Shown: positions 36,253 to 45,357, numbered from the stretch's first letter. The stretch: DNA of 64,000 nucleotides from Anaerococcus sp. Marseille-Q7828 (GCF_949769285.1 NZ_OX458331.1:1674001-1738000), one strand, 5' to 3'. Notes: generated by a model not told the origin, from the sequence alone. Numbers and translations are program-made.

Positions 36253-38826
36253 CTATTTTAGGTAAAATTTATAGTTATTTTCAATTGTTTCTATAAATTT
36301 TCTTGTAGTGTCATCAATTTTTTCATCGTCAAGGCTAGCTTCTATTATGTTTTTATTAGCAAGTCTTATCCTATACTTGCCATCATCTAGCTTCAAGAAT
36401 CCTGTATTTGTAGACTCTTCAAAGTCAAAGTCAGTCCAAAATACTGTAAATTTGTCTTTATAAGGTTTTCCTATATGTGGACAGAAGGAATCACAGTTGC
36501 CGCATTCGTTGCACATTCCGTCTAAGTGGATTATTTGATTACCAAGATCAGCTACAGATATAGCTACGTTTGCTCTGTTTGGGCAAACTTCGGTACAAAT
36601 CTCACAAATCATATCACATGATAGGCATCTTGAACTTTCTTCTTTGCTATCTCTGAAATAGTTTACTAAGTTTCCTCTTTTTGAAATCACATCTTTTCTG
36701 TCTACTTGGTAGTCAACTTCTATGAAATCGTGATCAATTTTTTCTTTTCTTAGTATATCTTTTGTAATTGTCTTGGCTGATCCAATAGCGTGAACAATAG
36801 ATTTTTTGCCCTTTAGGATATCTCCAGCAAAATATACATTTTCTTTGCTTGATTCTAAGCTATCAAGAAGAGCAACTTTGTTCTTTTCATCTATATTTAT
36901 GCCTTGATTTTTGTATACTTCAAAGTTTGTTTCTTTACCAGATGCTATTATTACATATTTGTATTTACTATAATCATCAAAATTTCCAGTAAATTCAGTA
37001 TTAAATTCGATTTCAATTCCATAGGCATTTAAAAGATCAAGGTCTTTTTGAATTATATCTTCACTAACTAAATTATTTGCATAACCATAAGCCTTATCAG
37101 ATTTTTCAATGACCTTTACATCAATGCCATTTCTCTTTAAAAATATAGCCGACGCTAGACCTGCAGGACCTGCACCTACTATTAGAACTTTATTGTCAGT
37201 TTTAGCTTCACAAATCTTTATATTTTTTACATAATCTTCTTGAGCCTTGCTAGTAACTAATTTTTTAATTTCTCTTATCTCTAGACCCTCTTCATAGTCG
37301 ACTCTAGTACAAGATTTTTTACAGAACTGATAGCAAGTTTCAGATAAGATAGCTGGAGCCGTGTTATCTATAGCTATTACTTCCATAGCTTTTTTATAGT
37401 CACCGTTCTTAGCGTAGTGGATGTAAGCTGCTACTTGTTGGTTAATAGGACAACCGTCAGTCTGGCAAGGAGCTTGGAAACAATCTATAAGTGGTAAGTC
37501 TGTTAGCCATTTTCTATCCCTTACTTTTTTCTTAGGATTTTTCTTGTAAGTATCAGAGTTTGTTAGTTTTCCGTAGAAATCATCAAGTTTTTCCTTGTCT
37601 ACTCCCTCATATTTGCGACCTAATAGGGGCTCAGTAATTTCAGCTAGTTGTTTGATTCTATAGTACCCACCTGGCTTTAGTAGAGTTGTTGATACTGTGA
37701 TAGGTTGGTTAAATATTTCAAATAATTCGTATACATTAGAAGCGTCCGCTCCCCCACAGTAACTCATAGGAAGTTTATCTCCAAACTCATCTACTAGCTT
37801 TTTAGCAACTGTAATAGTTAGTGGAAGTAAGCTTCTGCCAGACATATACATTTCTTCTGATGGGAGTTCATTTTTCTTTTGTAATACTGGCATAGTGTTT
37901 GATAATTTAACACCGAATGTTAGATTTTCTTTTTGGCCAATTTCTAATAGATTGTTTAAAATTTTAATTGCATCTTCAAATTGTAGGTCATTTTTGAAAT
38001 GGTGGTCACTAAAGTTTACATAAGCAAAACCAAGTTCATCCATTATATTTCTGGCATAATCATAACCTACAAGGGTTGGATTACATTTGACATATGTATG
38101 TAAGTGTTTTTCTTCTAGCAGATATTTTGCTATGGATTCTATTTCATCTGCAGGACATCCGTGCATAGTTGAAAGTGTGATTGAGTTACAAACCATAGGT
38201 TCTATTTTATCAATATCTTCAGTTGTCACATTATTAAACAAATTGATATTTTCTTTTAAAAATCTGATAGAATCTTTATATACATCTAGATTTGATGCAT
38301 CTTTTAATCCTTCTAAGAAGTCATCAATTTTTTTGTTCTTTATTCCCTCTAGATTGTAACCAGCAGACATATTTAAGCTAAAATCTTTTTTGTCAGCCAA
38401 GGCAAATTCTTTGGCCAATACTTGGATTGCTATGTGACTTTTTACATATTCTTCTAGGGCTCTCTTTACTGTAAGTTCAGTTGACCATTCGCAATTATAG
38501 GCTTCATCTTCGCTTATAATACATGGCTTTGGTATGGCTGCCATGATTTCTTCTCCATCCATAACTTGGACAGTTTTAAGTTCTATATATCTAGATCCTG
38601 TTAGGTATAATGCTATTATATTTTGTGCTAGCTGGCTGTGTGGGCCTGCCGCTGGTCCTACAGGAGATGTAACCTCTTCGTTAAAAACAGTCTTTAGAAC
38701 TTTGCCAGAATTATTCTTGTAAAATTTTTCCTTTGCAATGGAAAAACATGTTCCATAAGTATTGTATTCGTCTATAGCCCATTTGATGAGCTTATCAAAT
38801 TCTATGGGTCTCATATAATCACTCAT
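36253..38826 (-). CDS. ygfK: YgfK-type Fe-S/flavin oxidoreductase, shortened
   Basis: Resembles YgfK, once called a selenate reductase subunit and now linked to anaerobic purine breakdown. Order of parts: a dihydroorotate/DPD-like barrel (about 1-400: VTSPVGPAAGPHSQLAQN, STMHGCP, YCGGADA); a GltD-type Fe-S segment (CFQAPCQTDGCPI, ETCYQFCKKSC); an FAD domain (IVGAGPAGLASAIFLKR and YFAGDILKG); and C-terminal 4Fe-4S sites (CLSCDMICEICTEVCPN, CNECGNCDSFCP). At 857 residues it is short of E. coli YgfK (about 1,030). The NAD(P)H subdomain that normally sits between the two FAD halves (GxGNTAMD motif) is absent: only about 40 residues link the two halves. See findings. Confidence 0.9.
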   Translation of the reverse strand: MSDYMRPIEFDKLIKWAIDEYNTYGTCFSIAKEKFYKNNSGKVLKTVFNEEVTSPVGPAAGPHSQLAQNIIALYLTGSRYIELKTVQVMDGEEIMAAIPKPCIISEDEAYNCEWSTELTVKRALEEYVKSHIAIQVLAKEFALADKKDFSLNMSAGYNLEGIKNKKIDDFLEGLKDASNLDVYKDSIRFLKENINLFNNVTTEDIDKIEPMVCNSITLSTMHGCPADEIESIAKYLLEEKHLHTYVKCNPTLVGYDYARNIMDELGFAYVNFSDHHFKNDLQFEDAIKILNNLLEIGQKENLTFGVKLSNTMPVLQKKNELPSEEMYMSGRSLLPLTITVAKKLVDEFGDKLPMSYCGGADASNVYELFEIFNQPITVSTTLLKPGGYYRIKQLAEITEPLLGRKYEGVDKEKLDDFYGKLTNSDTYKKNPKKKVRDRKWLTDLPLIDCFQAPCQTDGCPINQQVAAYIHYAKNGDYKKAMEVIAIDNTAPAILSETCYQFCKKSCTRVDYEEGLEIREIKKLVTSKAQEDYVKNIKICEAKTDNKVLIVGAGPAGLASAIFLKRNGIDVKVIEKSDKAYGYANNLVSEDIIQKDLDLLNAYGIEIEFNTEFTGNFDDYSKYKYVIIASGKETNFEVYKNQGINIDEKNKVALLDSLESSKENVYFAGDILKGKKSIVHAIGSAKTITKDILRKEKIDHDFIEVDYQVDRKDVISKRGNLVNYFRDSKEESSRCLSCDMICEICTEVCPNRANVAISVADLGNQIIHLDGMCNECGNCDSFCPHIGKPYKDKFTVFWTDFDFEESTNTGFLKLDDGKYRIRLANKNIIEASLDDEKIDDTTRKFIETIENNYKFYLK

Positions 38827-38890
38827 AGTAACCTCCCTTTGTCATCTACATTTTATTATGAATGTCCGTCCTTAATAATATGTAGTAAAA

Positions 38891-38926
38891 AAACACTCTT
38901 ATTCTTAATCAGAATTAAAAGTGTTT
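38891..38926. terminator. Hairpin with T runs on both sides in the ygfK leader
   Basis: Arms AAACACT-CTTATTC and GAATTAAAAGTGTTT, with T runs downstream in both directions. In the minus direction it lies between a candidate promoter and ygfK, so it would attenuate ygfK or stop read-through from ygeY. Confidence 0.7.
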
Positions 38927-38962
38927 GTTTTTTTAATTAACCCTAATTAAATCTATTATTTA

Positions 38963-38990
38963 ATTATAGTCTGCCTCACGATTTTATGAA
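38963..38990 (-). promoter_or_regulatory. Candidate promoter of ygfK-ssnA
   Basis: Minus-strand TTCATA (38985-38990), 16 bases, perfect TATAAT (38963-38968). Transcription would start about 130 bases before ygfK, upstream of the terminator-like hairpin. The remainder of the gap to ygeY is AT-rich with no gene seen. Confidence 0.5.
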
Positions 38991-39164
38991 GTTAGTATAG
39001 CCTATTTTGCTTATCTAGTATCTATGAAGCTTAATGCAATTCAATATTTTCTATCTTTCAAAAATAGAAATTCTAGCAAAATCATTTAAATAAAACGTTT
39101 ACATTTCTTGTAGCAATTATTTGATAAATCTTATCATTATGTTAGTCAGTTTATTGATTAATAT

Positions 39165-39205
39165 ACTGGTAGATTGCCAGGGCCTTTAAGCCCTAGGCTA
39201 CCAGT
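39165..39205. other. Compact hairpin with asymmetric internal loop
   Basis: Read on minus: outer arms ACTGGTAG/CTACCAGT, internal loop CCTA opposite TGGCAAT, inner arms GGGC/GCCC. On plus it is followed by TTTTTC (a terminator appearance), but no plus-strand gene precedes it. It starts nine bases after the ygeY stop. Candidates: terminator, structured RNA or small aptamer. Confidence 0.45.
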
Positions 39206-39213
39206 TTTTCTTC

Positions 39214-40554
39214 TTAATTATCTTTATTTTGTGTGTAAACAAGTGGTAGAGCAGCATATACTGCAGCGCATGTTACAAGGTCTTGTTTAAATGTAACTTC
39301 GTTTGGTGCGTGAGCTTGGTCTTCTGCTCCTGGTCCAAATCCTATGGTTGGGATATTGTGACGACCCATTATTGCAACACCATTTGTTGAGAATGTCCAT
39401 TTGTCTGTTAGTGGACGAGCAGCTCTCTTTTCTTCTTCTTTAGCGATTGGTGGAGCGATTCTCTTATCTCCGTATAGGTTCTTATATGCATCTTCAAGAG
39501 CTTTTGTAACTACGTGGTCTTCTGGGATTACCCATGTTGGGAAGTAAGCTTCTTGTTCATATTCAAGTCCTGTCCAGCTAGCTCTTTTGTAGTCATACAT
39601 AGATACTTTTGCACCATGTTTTTTAACTGATGGCAAGTCTTCTATTTCTTTTATACAAGATTCCCAAGTTTCACCAGCTGTCATTCTTCTATCTAGTGAT
39701 ATAGAACATGAGTCAGCTACTGCACATCTTGATGGAGATGTGAAGAAGATTTGGCTTGTTGTAACTGTTCCACGACCCAAAAAGTTTGCTTCTTTGTATT
39801 CTGGGTTATATTTTTCATCAAGCATTTTTACAAGACCCTTGATTTCAACAGTATCATCAGCTGGGTTCTCGTTTAAAGCTTCGATTTCTTTTAGGATGTC
39901 GGCCATCTTATAGATAGCGTTATCTCCTCTTTCTGGAGCTGAACCGTGGCATGAAATACCTTGTACGTCAACTCTCATTTCCATTCTTCCTCTTTGTCCT
40001 CTGTAGATACCACCATCTGTTGGCTCTGTTGATACTACAAATTCTGGTTTTATACCTTCTTGTTCTATCATGTATAACCAGCAGTTTCCATCACAGTCTT
40101 CTTCTTGAACTGTTCCTGTAACAAGAACTCTGTAATCATCGTTTAGATATCCAAGGTCTTTAAGGATTTTTGCACCGTATACTGCAGAAACTGGGCCACC
40201 AAGTTGGTCTGATCCACCACGTCCACCGATTAAGTTTTCGTCTTCAAATCCTTCGTATGGGTCAAATTCCCAGTTCTCGATATTTCCTATACCAACTGTA
40301 TCAATGTGACCATCAAAAGCGATTTGTGTTTTACCTGTTCCCATTTCTCCAAGAACATTGCCTTGGCCGTCAATCCAAGCTTTGTCAAAGCCTAGTTTTT
40401 CCATTTCTTCTTTGATTCTTTTTGCTTTGTCGCCTTCCTCGCAAGATTCTCCCTTAAGTTTGATTAAATCTCTTAGGAAAGCCACCATATCTTCCTTGTA
40501 TTCTCCTGCTTTTGCCTTTATAGCATCAAAGTCAATATTTTGAAATTCTGTCAT
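39214..40554 (-). CDS. ygeY: YgeY-type M20 metallohydrolase
   Basis: Cytosolic M20-family hydrolase of the YgeY group, selenium-cluster linked. Metal ligands and catalytic acid: FDGHIDTVG (His, Asp), [19 protein letters not shown] (the catalytic and metal Glu), STEPTD, and a His late in the sequence (EDQAHAPNE). Expected to split an amide or ureido bond in a purine degradation product; substrate not proven. Gap of nine bases to ygeW. Confidence 0.92.
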   Translation of the reverse strand: MTEFQNIDFDAIKAKAGEYKEDMVAFLRDLIKLKGESCEEGDKAKRIKEEMEKLGFDKAWIDGQGNVLGEMGTGKTQIAFDGHIDTVGIGNIENWEFDPYEGFEDENLIGGRGGSDQLGGPVSAVYGAKILKDLGYLNDDYRVLVTGTVQEEDCDGNCWLYMIEQEGIKPEFVVSTEPTDGGIYRGQRGRMEMRVDVQGISCHGSAPERGDNAIYKMADILKEIEALNENPADDTVEIKGLVKMLDEKYNPEYKEANFLGRGTVTTSQIFFTSPSRCAVADSCSISLDRRMTAGETWESCIKEIEDLPSVKKHGAKVSMYDYKRASWTGLEYEQEAYFPTWVIPEDHVVTKALEDAYKNLYGDKRIAPPIAKEEEKRAARPLTDKWTFSTNGVAIMGRHNIPTIGFGPGAEDQAHAPNEVTFKQDLVTCAAVYAALPLVYTQNKDN

Positions 40555-40563
40555 TTTAACTCC

Positions 40564-41760
40564 TTATTTATCTAATCTTTTGTTTGCTTTTTCTAGTAAT
40601 TCTGCTAGTTTTTCTTCTGGATTTTCAATCTTTTGTAAGAAAATCATAGCTGCAATAATGTATGGTTTGAAGCTTGCTTCTTTGTATAGTGGAACTCTGT
40701 ATCTATCAAATACTGATTCAGCTACTTCACCATGTTCTGCAGATACGCCTGTGATGTCTGCTGGAAGACAGTGCATGTATAGAGCCTTACCATCTTTTGT
40801 TAGCTCCATCATTTCTTCTGTACATTCCCAATCCATGTGGTCTTTGTTTTGTTCAAGTAGTCTTTGTTCTAGTTCGTCGATACCAGCTTGGTCACCCTCA
40901 CCATAAAGCTTTGTTCTTTCTTCCATTGCTGCAAATGGTGCCCATGATTTTGGATAAACAATATCAGCATCTTCGAAAGCTTCTTTCATATCGTTAGTAA
41001 CTGTGAAAGATCCACCATATTCTTCAGCATTCTTACGAGCTATCTCTTCTACTTCTGGCATTATTTCGTATCCTTCTGGGTGAGCTAGGACTACATCCAT
41101 GCCTAGTCTTGTAAATAATCCTGAGATTCCTTGTGGAACAGAAAGTGGTTTACCATATGATGGTGAGTAAGCCCATGTCATAGCAACTTTTTTGCCTTTA
41201 AGATTTTCCATACCGCCAAACTCGTGGATAACATGAAGCATATCTGCCATAGCTTGTGTTGGGTGGTCAATGTCACATTGTAAGTTTACAAGTGTTGGTC
41301 TTTGTTCAAGAACTCCATCATTGTGGCCTTCTTGTACATATTCTGAGAAGTCTTTCATGTATTGGTAGCCTTTACCGATGTACATATCATCACGGATACC
41401 TACAACGTCAGCCATGAAAGAAATCATATTTGCTGTTTCTTTTACTGTTTCCCCGTGAGCAACTTGACTTTTGCCTTCTTCGAAATCTTGAACTTCTAGG
41501 CCTAGTAAGTTACAAGCTGATGCAAATGAAAATCTTGTTCTTGTTGAGTTATCTCTAAATAGTGAAATGCCTAGTCCTGAGTCAAATATTTTTGGTGATA
41601 TGTTTTTTTCTCTCATAGCTCTTAATATGTCAGCTACTTTCCAAATGGCTTGTAGTTCTTCTTGTGATTTATCCCATGTGTGGAAGAAGTCATCACCGTA
41701 TAAGTTTTTGTGGTCTAGTTCTTTTAGTTCGTCAATTAGTTTTTTGATATCTTGGCTCAT
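40564..41760 (-). CDS. ygeW: YgeW carbamoyltransferase (knotted type)
   Basis: Member of the aspartate/ornithine carbamoyltransferase superfamily. The carbamoyl-phosphate motif is STRTR in RDNSTRTRFSF, with HCLPADI near the C-terminus and HPTQAMADM in the middle. It is the YgeW type, in which the physiological carbamoyl acceptor is unknown. Within this cluster it likely transfers a carbamoyl group released from a purine derivative to phosphate, giving carbamoyl phosphate for ATP formation; carbamate kinase is not in this window. Follows dpaL by 13 bases. Confidence 0.92.
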   Translation of the reverse strand: MSQDIKKLIDELKELDHKNLYGDDFFHTWDKSQEELQAIWKVADILRAMREKNISPKIFDSGLGISLFRDNSTRTRFSFASACNLLGLEVQDFEEGKSQVAHGETVKETANMISFMADVVGIRDDMYIGKGYQYMKDFSEYVQEGHNDGVLEQRPTLVNLQCDIDHPTQAMADMLHVIHEFGGMENLKGKKVAMTWAYSPSYGKPLSVPQGISGLFTRLGMDVVLAHPEGYEIMPEVEEIARKNAEEYGGSFTVTNDMKEAFEDADIVYPKSWAPFAAMEERTKLYGEGDQAGIDELEQRLLEQNKDHMDWECTEEMMELTKDGKALYMHCLPADITGVSAEHGEVAESVFDRYRVPLYKEASFKPYIIAAMIFLQKIENPEEKLAELLEKANKRLDK

Positions 41761-41773
41761 TTATTTCTCCTTT

Positions 41774-43015
41774 TTATCTTTGAATTTCGTATTTGTATTC
41801 TTCTTCGTTTGGATATATACCATCCCAAACAACGCGTCTGTAGTGTTCATAGTCTGTATCACCCTCTGTTGATACAAGAAGAATCACTGAGTTTTCGTCA
41901 AGTTGTAATTGTTCTTTGATCTCTTTCAAATCTTCTCTTTGTAAGATTTCAGAAAGAGGTCCCATTGTTGCTGCTCCACTTTCTCCTGAAATAATTTTCT
42001 TATCATCTTTTAGTGGATTTCCAAGTATTCTCATTCCCCTTGCAGCTGCTTTATCAGGTACTGATAAAAAGGCATTTGCATAAGAATGAAGAACTGGCCA
42101 ACCTATAGTTACTGGTTCTCCACAAGCAAGTCCTGCCATGATTGTGTCCATCTTTCCAGTAACATTGTGAATCTTACCGTCATCTGCTTTTGCAGTAATG
42201 AAATTACAATTTGCCTTTTCTGGTTCAACAATTGTAATAAATGGCTTTTCATCACCCTCATAAACTGATGAGAAGTAACCTGTCAAGCCTGTTGCAAAAG
42301 AACCTACACCAGCTTGAGCAAAGATATGGCTTGGCTTGATACCAAGTTCTTGTAATTGATCATTTGCTTCTTTTGCTAGTGTTGCATAACCTTGGATTAT
42401 CCATGTTGGGATTTCTTCATATCCATCCCATGCTGTGTCTTGGACCATAATCCAACCTTTTTTTTCGGCATTCTTATTAGCAAGGGCAACACATGCATCG
42501 TAGTTTAAGCCTTCCATGATTTCACATTCAGCACCAAGAGCTCTAATATTATCACGTCTTTCAAGTGCAGATCCATCTGGCATCAATACTACACATTTTT
42601 GTTTAAGCTGATTTGCTGTCCAAGCCACACCTCTACCGTGGTTACCATCTGTAGCTGTAACAAAAGTAACATCATCTAGTTGATCTCTAATCTCTTGTGA
42701 AATCATTTTCTCAAAAGGTAAATCTTCTATGTCTATTCCAAGCTTATTAGCTATGTACTTACCTATCGCAAAAGATCCTCCCAATACTTTGAAGGCGTTT
42801 AGGCCAAATCTATAGGATTCGTCTTTAACGAATATATCCTTAACACCAAATTGCTTAGCTAAATTACTAAGTCTGACTAAAGGCGTCACTTCATAGTCAG
42901 GAAAACTTTCATGAAATTTTTGTGCTGTATTTACAACTTCTTCGTTTATAAAATCTAACGAAGCCTTATCTCTTTTAGAGATATCATTTAATACTATGTT
43001 ATATGTCTCTACCAA
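41774..43015 (-). CDS. dpaL: Diaminopropionate ammonia-lyase
   Basis: PLP enzyme (also YgeX) that converts 2,3-diaminopropionate to pyruvate and two ammonia, the carbon-yielding end of the purine route. PLP lysine in GLNAFKVLGG; glycine loop GVGSFATG; also TDGNHGRGVAW. I chose a TTG start (VETYNIV follows it), because AGAAAGGATG lies directly upstream. The ATG 13 codons earlier has no ribosome site. First gene of the dpaL-ygeW-ygeY operon, driven by a consensus promoter with an operator on its start point. Confidence 0.93.
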   Translation of the reverse strand: MVETYNIVLNDISKRDKASLDFINEEVVNTAQKFHESFPDYEVTPLVRLSNLAKQFGVKDIFVKDESYRFGLNAFKVLGGSFAIGKYIANKLGIDIEDLPFEKMISQEIRDQLDDVTFVTATDGNHGRGVAWTANQLKQKCVVLMPDGSALERRDNIRALGAECEIMEGLNYDACVALANKNAEKKGWIMVQDTAWDGYEEIPTWIIQGYATLAKEANDQLQELGIKPSHIFAQAGVGSFATGLTGYFSSVYEGDEKPFITIVEPEKANCNFITAKADDGKIHNVTGKMDTIMAGLACGEPVTIGWPVLHSYANAFLSVPDKAAARGMRILGNPLKDDKKIISGESGAATMGPLSEILQREDLKEIKEQLQLDENSVILLVSTEGDTDYEHYRRVVWDGIYPNEEEYKYEIQR

Positions 43016-43072
43016 AATTACATCCTTTCTAACTACTATTGATATATCCATCAAAACTTATATTATAAATTG

Positions 43073-43086
43073 AAATCTATAGATTT
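43073..43086. promoter_or_regulatory. Palindrome AAATCTATAGATTT in the dpaL leader
   Basis: Perfect 14-base palindrome between the dpaL start point and the gene, a second possible repressor site. It could also form a small RNA hairpin. Confidence 0.4.
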
Positions 43087-43110
43087 TAAGTCATAATGAA
43101 TAGGTAGTAT

Positions 43111-43122
43111 GTGATATATCAC
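43111..43122. promoter_or_regulatory. Palindromic operator on the dpaL transcription start
   Basis: Perfect palindrome GTGATATATCAC covering the predicted +1 of the dpaL promoter. In this position a bound dimer would repress transcription. The neighbouring GntR/FCD protein is the obvious candidate. Confidence 0.6.
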
Positions 43123-43126
43123 TTAT

Positions 43127-43155
43127 ATTATAATTGCAATAAACTAGATTGTCAA
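43127..43155 (-). promoter_or_regulatory. Consensus promoter of dpaL-ygeW-ygeY
   Basis: Minus-strand TTGACA (43150-43155), 17 bases, TATAAT (43127-43132): both hexamers and the spacing match the consensus exactly. Predicted start near 43120. Such a strong promoter implies that it must be repressed when purines are absent. Confidence 0.85.
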
Positions 43156-43180
43156 ATATAAAATTTAAACGCTTTCATAA

Positions 43181-43208
43181 TTGTGAAAATTAAGTAGAAA
43201 GGTATACT
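43181..43208 (+). promoter_or_regulatory. Promoter of the GntR regulator gene
   Basis: TTGTGA (43181-43186), 16-base spacer, TATACT (43203-43208). The start point would fall at or next to the ATG at 43215, giving a leaderless or near-leaderless mRNA. Confidence 0.5.
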
Positions 43209-43214
43209 AGCCCT

Positions 43215-43907
43215 ATGGAAAATAAAGTAAACAACAAGATAAAAAGAACATTTGTAAAAGACCAGGCATATAATATCTTACATGAGCAAATAATAAATGG
43301 GACACTAAAACCCTACACTCAGCTAAAGATTTCTGATTTATCAAAAGAGTTGGGTATTTCTAGGACTCCTGTAAGAGAAGCAATACTAAGGTTGGAAAAT
43401 GAGGGATTGGTTGTAACAAAGGCCAACCAATGGACTATGGTTGCTCCTATAAGAGTCGATAGATTGAAAGATATTTACGAGCTTGTAGCAGGCTTAGAAA
43501 AATATGCTTTAAAGAATAACTTTGATAAAATTGATGATGCTTTTATAAATGATCTGACTAAAATCAATGAAAAAATAAAAACTGAACACATGAATGGTAA
43601 TATACTAAAAGTAATTGACCTCGACAATGAATTTCACGATAAAATCATAGGACTATCAGATAATAAAGAGATAAAACCAATAGTCGATAAGCTAAAAAAT
43701 AGGCTTAAAAGATTTGAAATATGTTTCTATATGGCAAAGGATAGCCACAAAGAACCATCAACATACAATGAACACTTGGTGATGATAGAAGCTATAAAAG
43801 AAAGGAATCTAGAAAAATCTCTCGAAGCCTTACAACAAAATTGGACGACTACCATCACCGAAGAATCTATAGAAAAGATAAATAAACTAATAAACCAAGA
43901 AAACTAA
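43215..43907 (+). CDS. GntR-family regulator, FCD type
   Basis: N-terminal winged helix-turn-helix at about residues 14-75 (LGISRTPVREAILRLENEGLV), and a C-terminal FCD effector domain with metal-type residues (LDNEFHDKII, YNEHLVMIEAI). Divergent from dpaL, with only about 200 bases between them, so it likely controls the purine operon and probably itself. The effector may be a purine degradation intermediate. Ends tail-to-tail with mogA, the stop codons overlapping by four bases. No close ribosome site is seen (AGAAAGG is 12 bases away). Confidence 0.9.
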   Translation: MENKVNNKIKRTFVKDQAYNILHEQIINGTLKPYTQLKISDLSKELGISRTPVREAILRLENEGLVVTKANQWTMVAPIRVDRLKDIYELVAGLEKYALKNNFDKIDDAFINDLTKINEKIKTEHMNGNILKVIDLDNEFHDKIIGLSDNKEIKPIVDKLKNRLKRFEICFYMAKDSHKEPSTYNEHLVMIEAIKERNLEKSLEALQQNWTTTITEESIEKINKLINQEN

Positions 43908-44383
43908 TGATTGCTTATGCCATTAATAGTTTCAAGAGCGTGGATTAAAAATGGTCTTATTATTTCAAAGTTTTCCTCACAAGCTTTACTAGATCCAGGA
44001 AAATTTATAATAAGACTATTTTTTCTTATGCCAGAAACTGATCTTGATAAATAAGCAAAGGGAGTTATTTTGCTGCCCTCTACCCTCATAGCTTCGCTAA
44101 AACCAGGTACTTGTTTTTCGATTACCGCAAGAGTAGCATCAACTGTAACATCTCTTTTTGCAAGTCCTGTACCTCCTGTGGTTAGGATAAGATTTATATT
44201 ATGATCGGAGTATTCTAGCAATTTTTCTTTAATCAAATCAAAACCATCTGCTATGACTTCATAAATTTTAACTTCAAAATCCATTTCTTCTAGAAGTTTT
44301 ATAAGGACTTTGCCACTCTTATCTTCATATATACCAGCACTTGCCCTATCTGATGTAGTTAATACTCCTGCTGTAAACTTCAT
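43904..44383 (-). CDS. mogA: MogA/MoaB molybdopterin adenylyltransferase
   Basis: Adenylates molybdopterin before molybdate insertion. Motifs: TTSDRASAG, LTTGGTGLAKRD and the LPGSS-like FPGSSKACEENF. Length 159 is typical of the MoaB/MogA type. Last gene of the molybdenum operon, overlapping the moeA-like gene by four bases. Confidence 0.9.
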   Translation of the reverse strand: MKFTAGVLTTSDRASAGIYEDKSGKVLIKLLEEMDFEVKIYEVIADGFDLIKEKLLEYSDHNINLILTTGGTGLAKRDVTVDATLAVIEKQVPGFSEAMRVEGSKITPFAYLSRSVSGIRKNSLIINFPGSSKACEENFEIIRPFLIHALETINGISNH

Positions 44384-45357
44384 AAAAGTCCCCCCTCAGC
44401 CATTTCTATGAAGTTTTCTTTTTTAAGGTCTAGACCAGCAAAGACCCTTGGCAAGAAGTAATCAAAGCTTGTAACCTTGCTGTGGATGCTAGCTCCTGGT
44501 ACACCCATAAGATAAGTATTATCATCTCTTGCAACCATTAACATATTGCCCGGTTGCATTGGTATGCCTTGGACTATAATTTCTGCTCCAGTTTTTCTAA
44601 TTGCTCTTGGTGTTATATCATCAGGATCGACGCTCATACCGCCAGTGAAAATTACAAGATCTGCACCAGCATTTTTAAATTTCTTGTAAGTTTCTACTAA
44701 CTTATCTTCATCGTCAGGAAGAAATACAAAATCAATTACTTGGCTTTCAAAATGTCCAAGTTTTTCTCTAAGAACCGGCTTAAAAGCATCCTTGATTCTA
44801 CCATAGTAGACTTCATCTCCCGTGATAATACATCCTACTTTTAAATTTTTAAATTCCTTTACTTCAAATATCGGCCCTTCATTTTCTAATATTGCTTTAG
44901 CTTGATCTAGCTGAATTTTTTCGGTCCAAAGTGGCACTATACGCACACCTGCAAGCTTATCACCTGCATTAACTTTAATGTATGATTTCTTGCAGGCTAT
45001 GGTATAGTCACCGATTGTATTGATCTTTCTAAGCAATTCGCGATTAATTACAAAAAGTCCATCAACCTTACTAGTTAGGTTAATTTTACCCTCACTTACA
45101 TCTGAGACATCAATATTTTCATTAGCTAGAAGATTTTTAATTTCAAGGACCGCATCTTCTTCGTGGACCTGGTCTGCTTCAAGCTCACCAACATAAATAT
45201 GGTCCTTGCCTATATTTTTTAATGCCTCTATGTCAGAATCTTCAATTATATGACCACGTTTAAATTTGACACCCTTAAAACCATCTTCCATTATGGCTGT
45301 TATATCGTGTAGTAGTGGTTGACCAATAGCATCTTCTACTTTAATTTTCTTAATCAT
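44380..45357 (-). CDS. MoeA-like molybdopterin-binding protein
   Basis: Contains a C-terminal MoCF-binding domain (about 165-300: ITGDEVYYGRIKDAF, IFTGGMSVDPDDITP, MQPGNML, MGVPGA), with an N-terminal part related to MoeA. At 325 residues it is shorter than standard MoeA (about 400). This shorter type often accompanies selenium-dependent hydroxylase genes. Expected to insert molybdate into adenylated molybdopterin, or to hand over the cofactor. The ATG starting MIKKIKV has GAGGTGG seven bases upstream and is preferred over an earlier in-frame start. Confidence 0.85.
   Translation of the reverse strand: MIKKIKVEDAIGQPLLHDITAIMEDGFKGVKFKRGHIIEDSDIEALKNIGKDHIYVGELEADQVHEEDAVLEIKNLLANENIDVSDVSEGKINLTSKVDGLFVINRELLRKINTIGDYTIACKKSYIKVNAGDKLAGVRIVPLWTEKIQLDQAKAILENEGPIFEVKEFKNLKVGCIITGDEVYYGRIKDAFKPVLREKLGHFESQVIDFVFLPDDEDKLVETYKKFKNAGADLVIFTGGMSVDPDDITPRAIRKTGAEIIVQGIPMQPGNMLMVARDDNTYLMGVPGASIHSKVTSFDYFLPRVFAGLDLKKENFIEMAEGGLL

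Noticed and set aside
38827-39213. Guanine/adenine purine riboswitch upstream of ygfK
   Set aside because: The three-way-junction landmarks of the purine aptamer were not found on either strand.
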